In this document: positions 23,901 through 38,625 of the stretch, in pieces
How the letters are laid out: every line of letters begins with the position of its first letter
Position numbering within the stretch: position 1 is the first letter of the stretch
The notes under the pieces: model-generated
Seen by the model: only the letters and a program-made list of their open reading frames with translations
Told to the model about the DNA's origin: nothing
Database searches by the model: none
NCBI GenBank assembly: GCA_037576195.1
Contig: CM075103.1
Coordinates: 33,502,723-33,566,722, forward strand
Reading direction: 5' to 3'
Source of the DNA: Phytoseiulus persimilis
Lineage: Eukaryota; Arthropoda; Arachnida; Mesostigmata; Phytoseiidae
DNA length: 64,000 bases
Position numbers and translations under genes: made by a program

Positions 23901-26900
23901 AGAACTGGTGGAAAAAAAAACACGTCGATCGAGAATGGCGTGCCCACTCCAGGGCAGGGAAGACATTCGAAGAAGGGAACTCGGAGCTCGGTTCCCACGG
24001 CTGATGCGCCGCTTCTCGTCGCTTTTGGAGCAGCATATCAGGTCGAATGTATATTTGAAAGGTTGAGTAATTTCCTTCGCAGCCGCTCAAGAGCAAACCT
24101 CCCGTTTCCAGGGGCCCATTAAAAGTTTGTACTTCTACTTGTAACAAACGAACGGACCAACAGCGACGGGGACTTTTTGCAGCGGCTCTGCTCGACACAG
24201 ATTCGCGCGTAGAGTCGAACAGCGGCCGAGCCCATTTTTCCTCGAGTGCTCCCTAAAGATCGTGGTCCTCTTCCATCAGAGTGCTGCGTGGAGAGCACTT
24301 TCGGGAGAATATTTGGAGTTCCTCGAACTCCTAACAAAATCTCCGCATCGAAATGCAGCTCCAGAAACAATCTCTGCGCGTGCGTGTGCTCGTGGCTTCT
24401 CGGCTTAGAGATGCTTTCTTTGAAAATCAAAGGGCAAGAAAATTAATGTTCGAGGGGGAGGGGGGGAGGTGGACTGGGCGCGGGATGCAAGTGCCTCAAC
24501 CCCAACTCCGCTACCGACTTCGCCCCCCGGAACCCTGCCCCTGGTTCACTGTTCGTGGAACGCTCTCTGGCGGGGGAAGAACTCTTTCGGGGATTTGCGG
24601 AGCTCGGTTCATTCAAATGTTTAATCCTGTGGCTTGCGTGGAACATGCGTTGTTCAAGTTTCACAGAAAAAGGCAATTCCAACAGAGCGAAGATTGCAAG
24701 GAACATGCTCGAGTTTCCGACGTCTCCAGATTTCATACATGCTCATTTTTGGCTTGTCTCCCGTTTGTCAAAATCAAACTCCACAACATTCCACAAATTC
24801 ACAGCAGATGATGCTCCTTCCGGATGAGCAATGAAAATTCTAGAGTGACCTTCTCCTCTCCGGATCGACGAGCGAACCCGAGAGCGAGCGACAGCAGAGA
24901 AAAGAATCGAATACTCGAGTTCACTGGCTTCCTTCCAGCCGCTCGGAGGGGTCTCGCAGAGGCGGAACCACTTTCGAAGCGGTTTCCATGTATTTCGCAT
25001 TTGGTACCGAGCTATCGTGGCACCGATATCCATTCGTAGTCTGGATCGGTTTGAATTCACTTGCGCCGACGACCAGCATTTCTAAGTGCGTCCTATTCTG
25101 AACGACGAGATGAGAAAAGTCCGGGCAGGGAGCCAGGGAAAAAGAGCCCGCTTGTTGCGCGTGTCGCGTATAACCTGACGCCAGTTGTTTTGTCTTCGGG
25201 AGTGACACGCGCTGCAACGACCAAATGTATGCGGTGCGCATTCCGATACATCCAATGCGAGATTCGAATACCTAATGCTCTGGACCGCCCCATGCAATCC
25301 CCTCGCCCCGCCCCGGGTATGATTGATGGACTTTCGAATCAGGGGCTTCAGCTCTTGTGGAGTGGAGCGTTTGTTACTGTTCGAAGGGTTGCGCGAGCGC
25401 GTTCTCCATCAAGTATATTGTTGCATGTTCATCAAGCGTCGATTATTCCCAGGGAAGCTTTCTCCTGAATACAGGAATCCCACCTTAAAATTCACACCAA
25501 AATCGGACCGGCGAAGAAACCATTCATGCTCGGTAGAACAGGAAGGCGAGGAACAGAACGCAATCGTTCCGCCCAAACTGGTTCAGCCAGGCCAAGCAGA
25601 CATCATGCGAAGGGATGTCTCCGGAGCCCGTTCCCTCAGACCGGACACACCGTTCATGAATCAACGCGTGCATGGAAATCACAGCCGGGCTTGCTGCCTC
25701 TCACCCTTTCGAACACCTCTTCACCTCCCACTTCATCTCTAGGTTTCCCGGAGTGAACCGACAGGAAAACTCATTCCACTAATGGATTCTTTCCTCCTTT
25801 CGATTGGTGGCCCCGTTATTCCTCGTCTCAAACCTCCGCGCGCGGGCATCAAACAGCGCCGCAGGTATCTGCTCGGCCGCGTGAATCTCCCCTCAGTTCT
25901 TCCATGTTCACACATCGTCAGCTGACGGTAGCTCGGGGAATCAGGACCTTGTTAGAGCGTGAATCGACAGAGAGTCCTAATGCGGTTCATGAGAAACTTC
26001 GAAGATTCAGAAAGCTCAGATCCGCGAGTTCCCGTCCGCGCCAATGATTTTTCTTCGAGTCGTGAACGGATCGCGGAGGTCAGCAAGTGCCTCGGGCACG
26101 GATGGCTTCGCTACCGCTCAGCCAGGCGCCAAGAGTTGGGCCATACAACATTCTCCTCTGCATCTTGTATTGGTGGACCTATGTGCGTGATGATGAGATT
26201 GTCCTCGCGGACCAAATTGTCCCCGACTCCAACGATGGGAAACCAGTAATTCCGGACCGAATCCATCAGTCCCCGCAATGAGCAATGATGTTGCGCGAGT
26301 GTGACCGCCATGAGTCACGATCGACCTGGATCCACGGAGGCTTTGCCAGGCGGTGTCTATCAACAGCGCGTTCAACTGTCATAGTGCGTCCAAAAAAGTT
26401 TCGAATGATGTTCGTTTCTCTAATGTGCGAGCCCGACGGTGGCATCACTTCCGGTTCGCCTTCAATACCGAACGTTCGTCCTGATTACACGCTGAATGTA
26501 ATGTTGTGGTGCGGGGGTGGGCAACGCATTCATTTCCAGCGCAGATTCAGGACCCGACCGCGGTTGGTTGCGCCCCACGCGCGGACGGCGAGCCGCACGA
26601 TCAACCTTCTCTGCGAAGTCGTCATTCCGATGCGCCTTTGTTCAGAACTATTGTTCCCGCTCTTATTGACGTGTTGATCCACGCCAGTTTTTCCTTCTTC
26701 CTCGGCGAGCTGTTTTTGTGTCTCGTTCACATCCGGAATGCTCATGCACGCGTGCAATGCCCATTCCTCACATTCCGTTACAAGTCGTATTTTTTTTTCG
26801 CTACCTATGTGGTTGTGGAACAGGGGAGGAAAACGAGCGGAATAGGTCGAGGGTCAGAGGAAACGAGGCTGAGGTTGGAGGAGCTCTGCGAGACAGCAAT

Positions 26901-29900
26901 TGTTCTCTGCCTTCTCCACGGTTGGTTGACAACTTTTAAAATAGCTTCAGCGGCGAAAGCGACGAGAATGCGGAGCGGCACTCATCGCGCACGTTTCTGT
27001 CTTATCAGAGGAACGATGGAGTTTGCGCGGCCAAGCGGCTGATCCTCGACTCTGACAGCCGAGGCATACTGGCTCCCGAAGTGTTCAGGCTGCGTCAGGC
27101 GACGTCTATCGGTGTTGCATAGAGCAACCTGGCAGAAATCCCACACCTCAAGGAGCGGCCCAGACCGTTGTGTATTGACCCAGCGATGGATGCCCCTGCT
27201 GCATATCCTCCCGAGACCCCCAGATGTACTGAAATGTTTGGGCCGACCCGAAGCACTCTGAGGCGGTCTGGACCAACCCGAGAACCCATCCTGTCTCATT
27301 CTATAGCTGAGAGGAATGCAGCACCGAGCCTTCCGTTCGTTTCGAGGGAACATCCCCTGAGACAATCGTAGAGCGTTACGTAGGTCGAGAGGGATCCGCG
27401 CGCAAAAACTTTGTCCCCATCGGCCACCCTTCTAACACGAGGTATGAGCCTTCTTCATTTCAAGGTCGAAGACTGAACCCAAGTTCGAATGGAGCCTCGC
27501 GTGCGAGCGCATCATACTGATTTCGCATCCCGATCGGATGTTGTTGAACGGGCTGGATAGCTCCCTTGCCTGTTTTCCCGCATCGCTTTCTGAAGCGTAG
27601 CACTGCATCCAAGATACCAGAAACAATACTCGGGAGGCTTGATGGTTGTTCCAAATCGAACGTCCCAGCTCTGAATAAATTCTCTCCGACCGAATCGAGC
27701 AGCAAACTGTTCTATATTGGATTCACTTCCCACGAAGTCCACCTTAGAATTAACACCGCTTCTTGGAATAGCCCCTGTAATCACGGACGACCAAGCAACA
27801 AGCCGCCGATCATCTCCGACTAAGTCTAGCCCGATATCGTGCGATTCGAGCCGAACTCTCCCGCTAGGCAGGTGAGAATGGGATAACTCCCATCGGAGCA
27901 AAACCTTGACCTCGCCGTCTCGAGAATTCGCCCGCGACTGTATGCTCCCGATCAAACGGATTCATGACCGACACGGGACCCCGCCGTCTTTGACGACTCC
28001 GCATTTCCAGATCATTAGCGAGACTAGACTCCAGTTGAAATCAGATTTGATGATTGCATTTTGCACTACTATGACTTGCGCTATCCGTTATGAACTGTAC
28101 TGAGCCACCGGATGCCTCTCCTACATTTGCCGCCGCTCACGTTTGACACGTTGCCATCGTCGAAAGCTGCTTTGGCCCAAACTGCTTCCCTCCCAGCGGC
28201 ATGTCTGTCGGACCCTGTCCGAGTTCGACCAAGGGACACAATCAACAAATGCGCCATGTGCTTTTTGTGAACGTTGGGCGCGACCTTGAAGGTCCAACTG
28301 GAGCGCGACCCACTGGAACCAGGCAGTGTATCTGTGCGTAACAAGGTTCGTTCCACGGAACCGACACCCTACTGGTTCGTCGTGCACGCCGAGCTGCGAC
28401 CGCTAACTAAGAGCCGCGCGGCCTGATAGGCTCGGCATAGCGGAGAGATGATGCTACAACAGAAAGCTACCTAATGAAGTGAAATAGGTTGGCGGCCGGC
28501 CCGTCTGCTCAAAGCCTGGCCTTAGCTGCACTGGCGCCAGTGGTCAGGCCGCCTGCTCGCATAGACAAACCGAGCGGAGGCATGGACAGATAGGAGTTGG
28601 CACGCGGGCGGTCAAGCAACGCGAACCTTTGTTCATGTATCATAGCGCGATCAGGTCTCTGGACGACGAGGCTGGCCGCGACAGAGGCCCGGACTGATAG
28701 CGCGCGCGCTCTTCGCGAGATCACGTGCCCGAATATCCACTGTGCAGATGTGTGAATATTATTGGGCGCAAGAGGCAGCGCGGGCTCGAGCGAGACGAAC
28801 GGAGTCACAGACTCGCGTAGCTCCTCCATATCGTCGACGATTGAGGTCGCTCTTGAAGTTATGGATCGTCGTAGATTGCTCGCGCCGCCTTTCAGCGAAA
28901 AGCTCGAATCTCGAACGCTTCTGGCTGAGGATTCCGGGGAGCGATGTGATGCGGAGAAAACGGAGTTTTGGGCTGCGACTAATCCCGCGAATAGTGGATA
29001 ATTGTAACAGAGCCGAACTCGTCGGGATCCAGATCATAATTATCCTGGGCGGTGGTACGGACTGCGATGGATGTCCAGCAAACGGAGACGTGACATCTGA
29101 AAGTTCTTCGTCTACTGATCGCACGTTTGACTACCTCGACGCATTCAGAATATTCACGGCTCCCTGATTTTCCTAGTCGGACTCTTGAAACTGCGAATAT
29201 GGGGCTTGTAGTGTCGAACACGACGGGCTTGATCAACGCCAACCCGTATCGCATGACGAATACTGTGGATGAACATACAAACTAGCGGACGGATCGTCTG
29301 TGAAACGAACAGACGAACGCGGCCACCGACTCACGAAATCGTAAAACTTCGCCGCCAAAATCTATTTTCACAACAAGATTTCCCGCAGTGGAGAGCTTAG
29401 ACACCCAGCGTATTGGCAGAACTGAAGAACCCAGACTGCTCTCCACTCTCTTCCCGTGGATTTGTCGATCGCGGGCCTAAAGCTCCGGGAGAAAAGATAT
29501 GATATTTGGACCGTACAATGGAAGGGGGTCAGGCGATGCAAAGAAGATCGTGCAGTGTCTTCCTTCGTCCGAAGTGGACATCGGTATTCACCAGCGTGCC
29601 TGTTGTGAGTTTTTTGCACGCGAGCTCCTAAAACAAAAGTTTTCACCATAAACAAGTCAGCTGGACTCGCGGCTTGCCTCTCTCTCCCATATAGCCATGT
29701 GTTCGGCGCAACACTGCCAGTATATTAGCCACTGCCCAAAGAGGTGCTTGCTTTATGAGCCCATCAAAGGCTGCTCCGCCAACTTCTCTGCGGATTACGC
29801 GGGTCCGATCGCTTCGCCCAAAAGAAAGGGGTTTCGCAGCTCACCACGAGATTGTGGACACGCCTCGGAGGAGAGAGCATGGGATTCCTGTTTTTGCTCG

Positions 29901-32900
29901 CGGCACCGAACGGAAAATTCTGCATTGGTTCCCCACAGCCGTCGCACCGAGCTGCATTGGACGGTGAAACACTGTGCAAACTGTCACCGAATAATCAACA
30001 AGCGCTCCGGAACCGCGAGAATGCTCCCGCGCTGCGGAGAAGGGAAAGAAATTGAATGCAAAGGAGGTGAAGCTCAGGACGAATTCACACACGGGTTGAT
30101 TCCCGAGGAAATCTCGATTTGGATGCTCGTTGAATCCTGGCCGAAGGTGCTGTGCCCGTCGGCAACTCCTGCGAACCGGAACTTCTCACTGCGATATTTC
30201 CTGCGAACATCGGAAGTTCGACGAAGTCTGACAATCGGAGCGAATGTTCCACTTCTCACCAATCGCGGGAAACACTCGTGTGAATCTCACTCGGCAAACT
30301 TGCTGGGATTCGTCTAGTCCTGGGTGCACTAGAGCGGAAGACGCTCAGTGTGCGGCGGCGATTCAGAATCGGAGAATTCAAAAAGTACGTAAGGATTTAC
30401 GCCCTATATCTGGAGCTGAATGACTCGAGTGAGATGGAGTATGAACGGACTCAATGACGGGCCCAGAATAGAATGAAGGCCTCAGGGTTTTAGGTGCAGA
30501 TCGAGGCGTGATGGTTCCCAAGATTTCTCGCCCGAGACATGGGAATGTTGGTACGATGCCTTGGCTGTCATGCTTGTGACACCTGTGTAACGATAAAGGA
30601 GGATCGGATAAAAATACTTGTGAAAACACCATAAAAATAAAAGAGGCCACCATCTCAAGAGGTCAGGCCGGTGAACCCGACGAAATCTTTGCAACCATTT
30701 ATGCTGCTCAGCAGTGGTCAGCATCACGCAGACCGCATCGCAGTTGGGACACAACGAGCGGCAGCGTCAAGTGCACAAATAAGTTGTAGCTCTGGGCTCT
30801 CAGTTCTTGGTTTGCTCTGTACCATTCCCGCTCCGGGGGAGAGCTGAAAGCTTCTCGGTATCACGACTCATCGAGGATGCCGGCATCTCTCATCAAAGTC
30901 CCACCCAGCTGCTCGACGGAACTCTGTGTTGTTCTACGAGCAGTAGTCAAGGGGCGCACCTACACGGCGGCCGCTCACTCTCGCAGTACTCATTTTTGAA
31001 CTTGTGGTTTACCCTCCCGATTCCCGAAAGCCCTCTGAAAACAAATCTGGGAACCGACTGATGCTCTCAAAGGCGTTTGAAGTGCAGGAGACAACGTCGG
31101 CGGAGAAGCAGCCCGTTGATACTTCGGCACCGTTCGTAAATTCGTAATTCTTCAATATACATCACTTGCCGAAGTGAGCCGAGCGCCTTCCATCCTCCCT
31201 CTGTCTGTCCATATGGAGAGCCGAGGGCGAAGAGGAGTCTTGCCAAAATCTGAAATTCACCAATGGGCCCCTTTCGGACCCTTTCCCAAATGCTATGTTC
31301 CCAGCCGGGATCCCATTTTGAGGCCCGAGCGACTAAGAGATAATTTCGCGGAGGACCCGATTCGGGTCGAGCTTAGTTCAATGTACGATTATGATGAGTG
31401 ACATATCCCGAATCGCAGTTTCCCGTGTATGCTCTCACCGTCTGCCTTCGTTTCTGGCCACTGAGGCTCCGTAGCGGTCCTGTCGCGGAGAAAAACTGGA
31501 CTTGAGCGCTCGTTTTTATGAAGCAATTAGTTGCAAGAATTCCTGAGCTCTGTCCAAGACTGGAACGCATGCTCTCCGAATTGCCCAGGGGACAACCTGC
31601 CTTCCCGATCTTCTCGAGAGTCCCGCTCGGGGAAGAGGCGGCGCACCTCAAGCGAACGAGCAACAATCCTTGACCAATATTCTAAGTCCGGCTCAAACAG
31701 GGGATTTAGGCTCCCTGCGTCTGTAACATACGATAATGTAGGTGACTTGCCTCATGGTTCGCCTCGCTGCTGACACTGCTGCAGAGGCCAGAGAAGTCGA
31801 GAAGACCGTTGAGTGAGCTTGCGATTGGTTGCAGGAGAAGGAGAGGGAGAGAGATGTCAAAAGCGAGAGACAATAGACTGTACCTGCGGATCTGCCCGCG
31901 GTCATGGTGCCGAGATGACGGTTGACAAGCAATATGCTTTCGCTAGAGTGGATGGCGCCGTCGCTTATCCGATGAAACGGGTGTGTGGTCGCCTGACGAA
32001 CGAATTGAAGATGCCCTCACGACACCACCGATCAGACCCGGTCGAAACAAAAACCATTCATTGTTCACACGATAACTTAATTGATGGCTGTGAGAGCGAG
32101 AGAGAGAGTCATCGGATAATATAGCATGAAATTGCAAGGAAATCTAGAGCATCCTGGCGAGGAACTCCGTATCCAGAGCCGGGATTCCCGCCAGGGGTGA
32201 GATAATGATCAATTCATTATTTTCGATAAGGAGGGAGTTGCGGCAGGCTTCCATTGATACACGCCGATCGGGAATTCCCCGGTTCAATCGTATCTTCGCT
32301 GATATTAACTCCTCAAAGTGGGTATTTTGATCGATCCTTTTCCGAAGAATGTGTGGCACGTTCGGTTGGAGAAGGTGATGATTTCGCTCTCTCAGCTGTT
32401 TGCGAGAAGCTATAGCTCAAGAGAAGAAAAGTGTGGAGCTTTCCTCTCCACCGAACTGTCCTTGACAATGCCAGATTCCTGAGTATAGCCGAGCTGAGAG
32501 AGTTCTTGCTGCTTCTCTTGAGCTCACTTCACCGTTTTGAGTTCTGATGGGAGCTGCCCAAAATGCATTCGTTGTGTTATGCAGAGAGCTCGTGAAAGAC
32601 TCTTTCCGTTTGCAACGAAATGCATTTGGAATGAATAGCCGATCTCTTCCCTTCATTCCTCTCCCCGTCAACTGGATAGACGGTCTTCCGAAAGGAAATT
32701 CGGCTCACAGCACTGATTTCCACTTCCGGAGGTCGCTTCCGAACGATTCAATGGGATCTCTCCGGAGAATCCATGGACAACGGCAATGAGAAGTTTCTAC
32801 TCAGAACGCCTTTCAATCAGAGCTCGAAGTGACATATCCAGGGACGCGACACACAACGCGCACCGGGCGACCATCGGCCCCACGCTCGACCAAGGTCTCA

Positions 32901-33422
32901 GCTTCCTCCAGCGGCTTCCGTTCCGAATTATGCACTTGGACGAAGCTGACCGAGAAACCGACAAGTGCTGGCCCCTCCTAGGGAGCAGTGAGAGCGCCTC
33001 GACAGAAACTCTCCGATTCACGCAACAAAGGGTCTCCGAGCAGAGCCCCCGTGGACATACACGCATCTTCCTCTCCTATCGCGCCCACCTGAGCGTTCTC
33101 CCTCTGTGATGCCCATGAGCACGTGTTGCGGGAGGCTCGATGATGCTGGCGCCCTCCCACGAGAACCGGGATTAGAACGCTTTACGTTCTCGAAGCAGCC
33201 ATCGGAGCCGAACTCATCATGTTTGTTGTTTGTGAAAAAAGTGTGTTTCGACTCTAAGGTGAATGAGTACTGTCGGAAGCGTGGCTTCGCCTATCTACGC
33301 TCAGCAAAGCGTTTATTATGTGAACTCCACGGTATGTGCCGAAAGACATTCGGAACAACAAACTTGTGGCTTGAACGAACTCCAAGCCGTTAACGCGCCG
33401 TGGCACTGAACTTCGCCCCCAG
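20987..33422. other. Gene-poor DNA, nothing coding recognised
   Basis: No gene or complete mobile element recognised. There is a GAC/GAT triplet-rich stretch at about 23811-23855 and scattered short homopolymers. Chance-length open frames occur on both strands. Confidence 0.45.
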
Positions 33423-33732
33423 CTCTGAGCAGGCTGGTGCTCATTCTTCGCAGTATGCTCCTGTTGGCCGCCCTTATCCGACTGTGAATCCCAGCGCGAG
33501 ACTCATTCAAGACGGAAGGAATGCGAAAAGCTATTTAGAAGCCGGCGCCGCAGCTGACCGCAGGACCTGTTCCTTTCATCCACACGATTTTTTCTCCCCG
33601 TCTCTCAACTCTGCTGAGATTCTCCGCCGTGTGCTCAAACTTGCTGACCAGCGGACGATTGCTTCCTCTTCTCATTACGGGCGTCTCTCCTCTCGACCGA
33701 ACATTGTGCGTTCAGCGGAGGAGCACCACTTT
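33423..33732 (+). CDS. Candidate internal exon (uncertain)
   Basis: The segment follows a gaacttcgcccccag acceptor-like motif and ends at a perfect GTAAGT donor. The frame is open throughout and reads, in its second half, FSPSLNSAEILRRVLKLADQ and onward. An in-frame TAA lies upstream at 33391, consistent with an exon rather than a first exon. No family recognised, no partner exons found. Confidence 0.2.
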
Positions 33733-36261
33733 GTAAGTCACACATCACTGTTATGATTAATTACCAGCGATGAATCAAGCCAGCCAGAACGAAAAAATTG
33801 TGCTCTCCCGCGGTTGCCAAGGAGATTCTGCGCCCCTAGTGTTGAACGCGCAGTAGGAACTCGAACCCAGGACAAAATGAATACTTGGAAATCAGTGCCC
33901 CGGGATTTTTCTCCGTTATCAGTTGATCTATTTCTTCAAGATCGATGGAGCATTATTCAAACATTATTCCATCGATCCCATCGTATTAATGGATTGGCAT
34001 TTCACCAATGAAAGAACGGGCTTGCAATCAAAAAGCGATGGATCAGACCCGGAGCTACAGGTAGAGTCCCTGTAGCTCAGGACTGCACTGGGAACGGGGT
34101 ATCAAATGATCTGGATGTTCTAGTTCTCGGAATACTACTCGCGCCTCGTTCCCTCTTTCCGCTAGAATTTCAGTACTAGTTTGGTGGCCAATCGACTCGA
34201 TGCAGTTTCAGAAGCTTACCTTACGGCATGGGAGGGAACAGGACCGTTCCTCACAGGAGTTGCGCGCGCTCATTCCCGGAATTCCGTGCATAATATTCGA
34301 ATTTGCGAAATCGAGCGCAATCCATGTAGTTCCGTTTCCGTCCACTTCCGCGTGCCCGAGGTCAACGCGGAAGACATATCCAAAAGCTGAATGTAGTGGG
34401 CAGGAACACTGACCGGGTGAAGGGGAGAGAGATCGACTCCTGCGCTCGTGGCTTCGAAGTTATGTTCACCCAGCGCTTGTGAGACTGGCGCGAAAACCCC
34501 GATCATGGGACCGGATCTAGCGCGATGCTGAGAGCCCCCACCACCCGGCTCGATTGCAAGAATCGGCTCCTAGTTATGCCTCGGAATCAGGAGCAGGGTC
34601 CAATTCTTGCGTCTACCCGGCCTGCGGCGCTCCGCGAACTCCGCCTCACTCATTCCTAACATCGGATCACCAGCCAACGTTTGAACAGAATGGAAGTTTG
34701 AAAAATCGAACTGGTAGGCCGCACGCTACAGTCTGATTGACGGTTCACAAATTGAGAAGTCAACAAAAGCAGATGCAGGAACGCTACGCAGCTCTCCATT
34801 CTTCTCGATCATCGGAGTGAATCTCCGAAGACGCTCTGGAAGCTCCAGCTGAGTCGTGGCTTGAGGGAAGCTCGAGATCCAAAAAGTCAACAATTGGAGT
34901 CTTATGAGGAATGGCGTGTTCGCCGTCAGTCATATCGCTGATGTTTCTTTTCCGCCGTAGCGGTTCCGTAGTGAACATTGTTGAGTGCAACGTGTGCAGC
35001 GACGGCTTTTTATAGACGTGCGTAATATCTCCCCATGTTGCCTGCGATACGGTCGCGGCGGTGCTTCAGGTCTTCGAAGTGGACCGGGAACGTGCCCTTG
35101 CGCGAACGACTTCCTCAGCGTACCTCCAATCGAGATGCAACGGAAACTCTGTATATGCAGCTGTGCTCTGATCCCGGGGAACGAGCACGTCTCGCGTTTT
35201 GAGACAAGCGGGTAGTCAGTGGGGATTCGGAACCGAATCCCCCGAGGGAGGATCATCCGCTCCATAGAATGGTATACGAACGATCTTGTTGGGAATTTAT
35301 TCTCCAATCGGGGAGATTGAGCGCTGCTCATAACCCCGTTTTCAATGTCACGAACGGGATAAAACACTCCCAACCCATGGCGCTGAGGCACCTCGAAACG
35401 GGGAAAATAAATGAACCATGGATTCCTTTTCCACCTTGTTGTATTCTAAACTGTTTGCCCACACCCCTCGCACGTGACCAATCCCCGCAGCGTATGATTT
35501 CGTCAACGTGCATGCACTTGGGATCGAGGTCGGAGTGTGCTCTCGTAGTATAGAATGGTCACGACCGAATGCAACGTTGCTTTTGTATGCTGCATGTACA
35601 TACGTCTGTGCACGACGCGGTCAACCGAATATCGTGTGGGAACGACACTCTGACCCGCAAAGCTCACTCAACCCACGCTCCTGCCAAGCACCTCCGCCCT
35701 GAGTGCTTACGTGCATGTTTGAATGTGTTCATTCGTTCGTGCACACATCTGATTGTGATCATAACTTCCCCGTCGCGGGAGGAGAAACCAAGTCAGACCT
35801 GAACTCGTCCCAGTTTCGAAGGCGCTATCTACCCTCTAGAGGGGACGTAGTCTGGCCAGATGAAACAACTGATCCCAGAACTACCGCGGGCGGACGAATG
35901 CGCTATGCGTGAGGATTCTGGTGACGGCGGCGGAAGAAAGCCGCATATGATGGCTATAGCTTCGCGAATCCTCGACGCGAGTGATACTCTCCTGCTCTTT
36001 TCCCCGACCTTATTGTCGTCTCCCGGTTTCAGTCCCAGAAACGGCAGCTGCAGAGCACGGGGCGGAATATATTGGAATATGCGAGGCAAGTTTTGACTTT
36101 ATTAAAGAATTCTTCGGCGACTTCCGCCCGGATGACGCCCGTTGAGAAGACCATCTTTTTCGCTCCGTGGCGATCTCGACGACGACGTCTCCCGATTCCT
36201 TTCGGTAGTCGAACTCATCCAGCCGCGCAAACAGACGAATTAGGAGCAAACGTTTGTACTG
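33733..36261. other. Gene-poor DNA
   Basis: No gene recognised. The motif ggaactcgaacccaggac at about 33856-33873 resembles a tRNA-type B box on the minus strand, as in some SINEs, but no A box was found. Confidence 0.4.
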
Positions 36262-36655
36262 AACGATAAACCTACAAATAAGCACACCAAAATAAATGCG
36301 AAGCGAGCAGACGACTGCGAACAACGAGATCGGACAGTGGCAGGAGAACACGGGCAAACGATGGTAAATAGAATATGAATGAGGAAACGGATTCTCAGAT
36401 GGACGATCGGACGCTGAGAACATGAGTAGAGCGGTGAGAAGAGATGGAACGAGACGGACAAGCGGATGCTAACAGGAGAAGTTGGCAAATAAGCTTTCAA
36501 GCGAACAGAAAACAGGCGGAAGCGAGCAGGCGAACAAACGAGAGAAACGAGCAGGAGAAAAACTCAGAAGACGCACAAACAAACTGGAATAGGCCCAGAG
36601 CAGATCATCCACGACACAGAAGTCGCAGAAGCGAAAGATAAATCGCAAACGACGC
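36262..36655 (+). repeat. T-poor, purine-rich degenerate tract
   Basis: Over about 390 nt the plus strand is dominated by A, G and C with few T. Loose repeats of phrases such as gcgagcag(a/g)cga, gaacaaacgag and gagaaacgagcaggag occur throughout. It looks like a decayed minisatellite or a strand-asymmetric tract. It contains no coding frame I trust. Confidence 0.55.
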
Positions 36656-38625
36656 GTCTGCACGGAAGCCGCGAAAAGTTTTTGATTCTCCGCCACCCGA
36701 GAAGAAACAGGAAGGTCCCTCCTGTATTCAACGACGTGAAAAAAAATCACCCGCGATATTGCTTCTGTCCGCGATATCGATGCAAGCTCGAGGAATGAGA
36801 AAAGTTTCCAGCGAAGATGTCGTCGGTATTAGAAACGGTAGTTGAAACCGTCGGAACCGTGTATTCCGCCGGGCTGGTAATGCCGCGCTCGCTCAGCCTT
36901 GTCGGTGATCCCTCTCTGAATTCAATCCTTCCCACTCGCTCCGTCGAGCAGCTCCAGGACGGCGAGTCTGCTTCACTGCAAACAGCCACAGCGGCAGTTA
37001 GACAGAGAGGGACCGAGTAGGGACAGGCGAGAGCAACTTCGGGATGGTAATAGGGATAGAGGCGGCTTGTGAATTATAAAAGCGCAATGGTGGTTAGATC
37101 GGCGGTCACGTTCGGGGCCCAGCCCTCGGACCACTGGAGATCACCTCTGCTTGTGATCGTCGTCCCCCGCCTACGTCAGCGTCCAGCGACTTCCGAACGC
37201 CGAGGACTACAGCGCCGACTACCACAACCGCGACCACGGACGTAGAATCCGTGCGGAAAACAATCAGAGCCTCCCTTCCCTTCTCTGAGCTCACTTCCGT
37301 CCCAGACCCCCTCCCCTTCTAGTTCACACTATCATCCTCCAAAGCCCCTTCTTTTTCTCCAGTGGGTTACGACCCGCTTGTCCCCTTCTCTACTGCGGGG
37401 CCGCGGCGTTTATTTCCCGCTAACATCCGTCGATCCTTGGGCTGGTTTCTTATTCCTCGTCGAGTGCTCTGTCTCCAGCTAAGTTCGTGCGGGCAGAGAA
37501 GCCTAACTCGAGCCCCATCGGGCCGGATGGACTTCAATGAGCCGGGTCTTGCTCCCAGTGTACGAATCAATTGGAGTTAGTGTTCGACTGCATGTTTCTC
37601 ACGTTGTTAGCTGCGTGGCCGTCTCGGACGACCGCGCTTCATCGGCGCAGGTCCCCTCTGGAGCGACTCGGGAATCGAGCCTCGATGCCTTCAATAAGCT
37701 CATGCGAACAGGCATTCATGGAGACCGAGGAGGCCCAGGAGAACTGGACCCCGAAACGAGGATGTGGGGATCGGGAGAGCGCCCCTCGATTGCTGCTCAA
37801 GCTCTGGAGTCTCGCTTCAGACTTCTTCTGTCTTTGCCCGCGTTTCTCTTCTCTTCGTAGATCGAAAATGAGCGGAATCTGTCTCATCCCAATTTTCGCC
37901 GGCGTTCCTGAGCTGGGACTCATCGTCGCCTTATAGAACATGATCTGTGCAACCACGGTTTTCCCGTGGCGTTACTCCGGTCAAAAACCGGAATACAGAT
38001 TCCTTGAATTCAAGGCCACTAGGCCGATGAGTTTTCCTGGATCAACAGTGATTGCAGAATGCTGGCTGGTGGACACAAGCCCATGCTGCCTGTTTTCAGT
38101 CATGAATGAGCTCAGGTATGTCTCCAGCTCTCGTTACCCGTTGGACGTTCCCGGCATGCTCGATTCAACTGTGTCTTCCAAGGGATGCACTAGTTGTGGT
38201 CGAAGACTGGAACTCATCGAAGAGCACCGACTCTCCATTCAAAGGGACGAATATTTTATTGATTCATCTGATGTCACCATATTTGGTATTCCTCTCCTCC
38301 ATGGTCGTATAACTACTGTGAAAAGGGAGAGAAATTGATACATGTTAGTCGTATGGTCCGCAGCGTCTTTTTGCAATTCTGTGTGTCCACGCCACCTCTA
38401 TCCTGGAGTATCCCCCGTATACAGGGTGTCCGCAATCTTCAGCCCTGGGTGAGATGGAGGGCAAGTTCACTGATCCAACTGGTGGGTTCCCTTACGAGGT
38501 GGCGCGAAAATTACATTGGAATCATTGTATCAGGGACCAACTGTGTGGATCTCCGTCTGACTCATGCTGGAGGCTCTGCCGAGAGCTACCGCGGAAGTTG
38601 GGCATCGGAAGTCGGCCGATCCCCG

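Noticed and set aside
38417..38440. tacagggtgtccgcaatcttc, like the end of some arthropod DNA transposons
   Set aside because: No matching opposite end, target duplication or transposase was found nearby.
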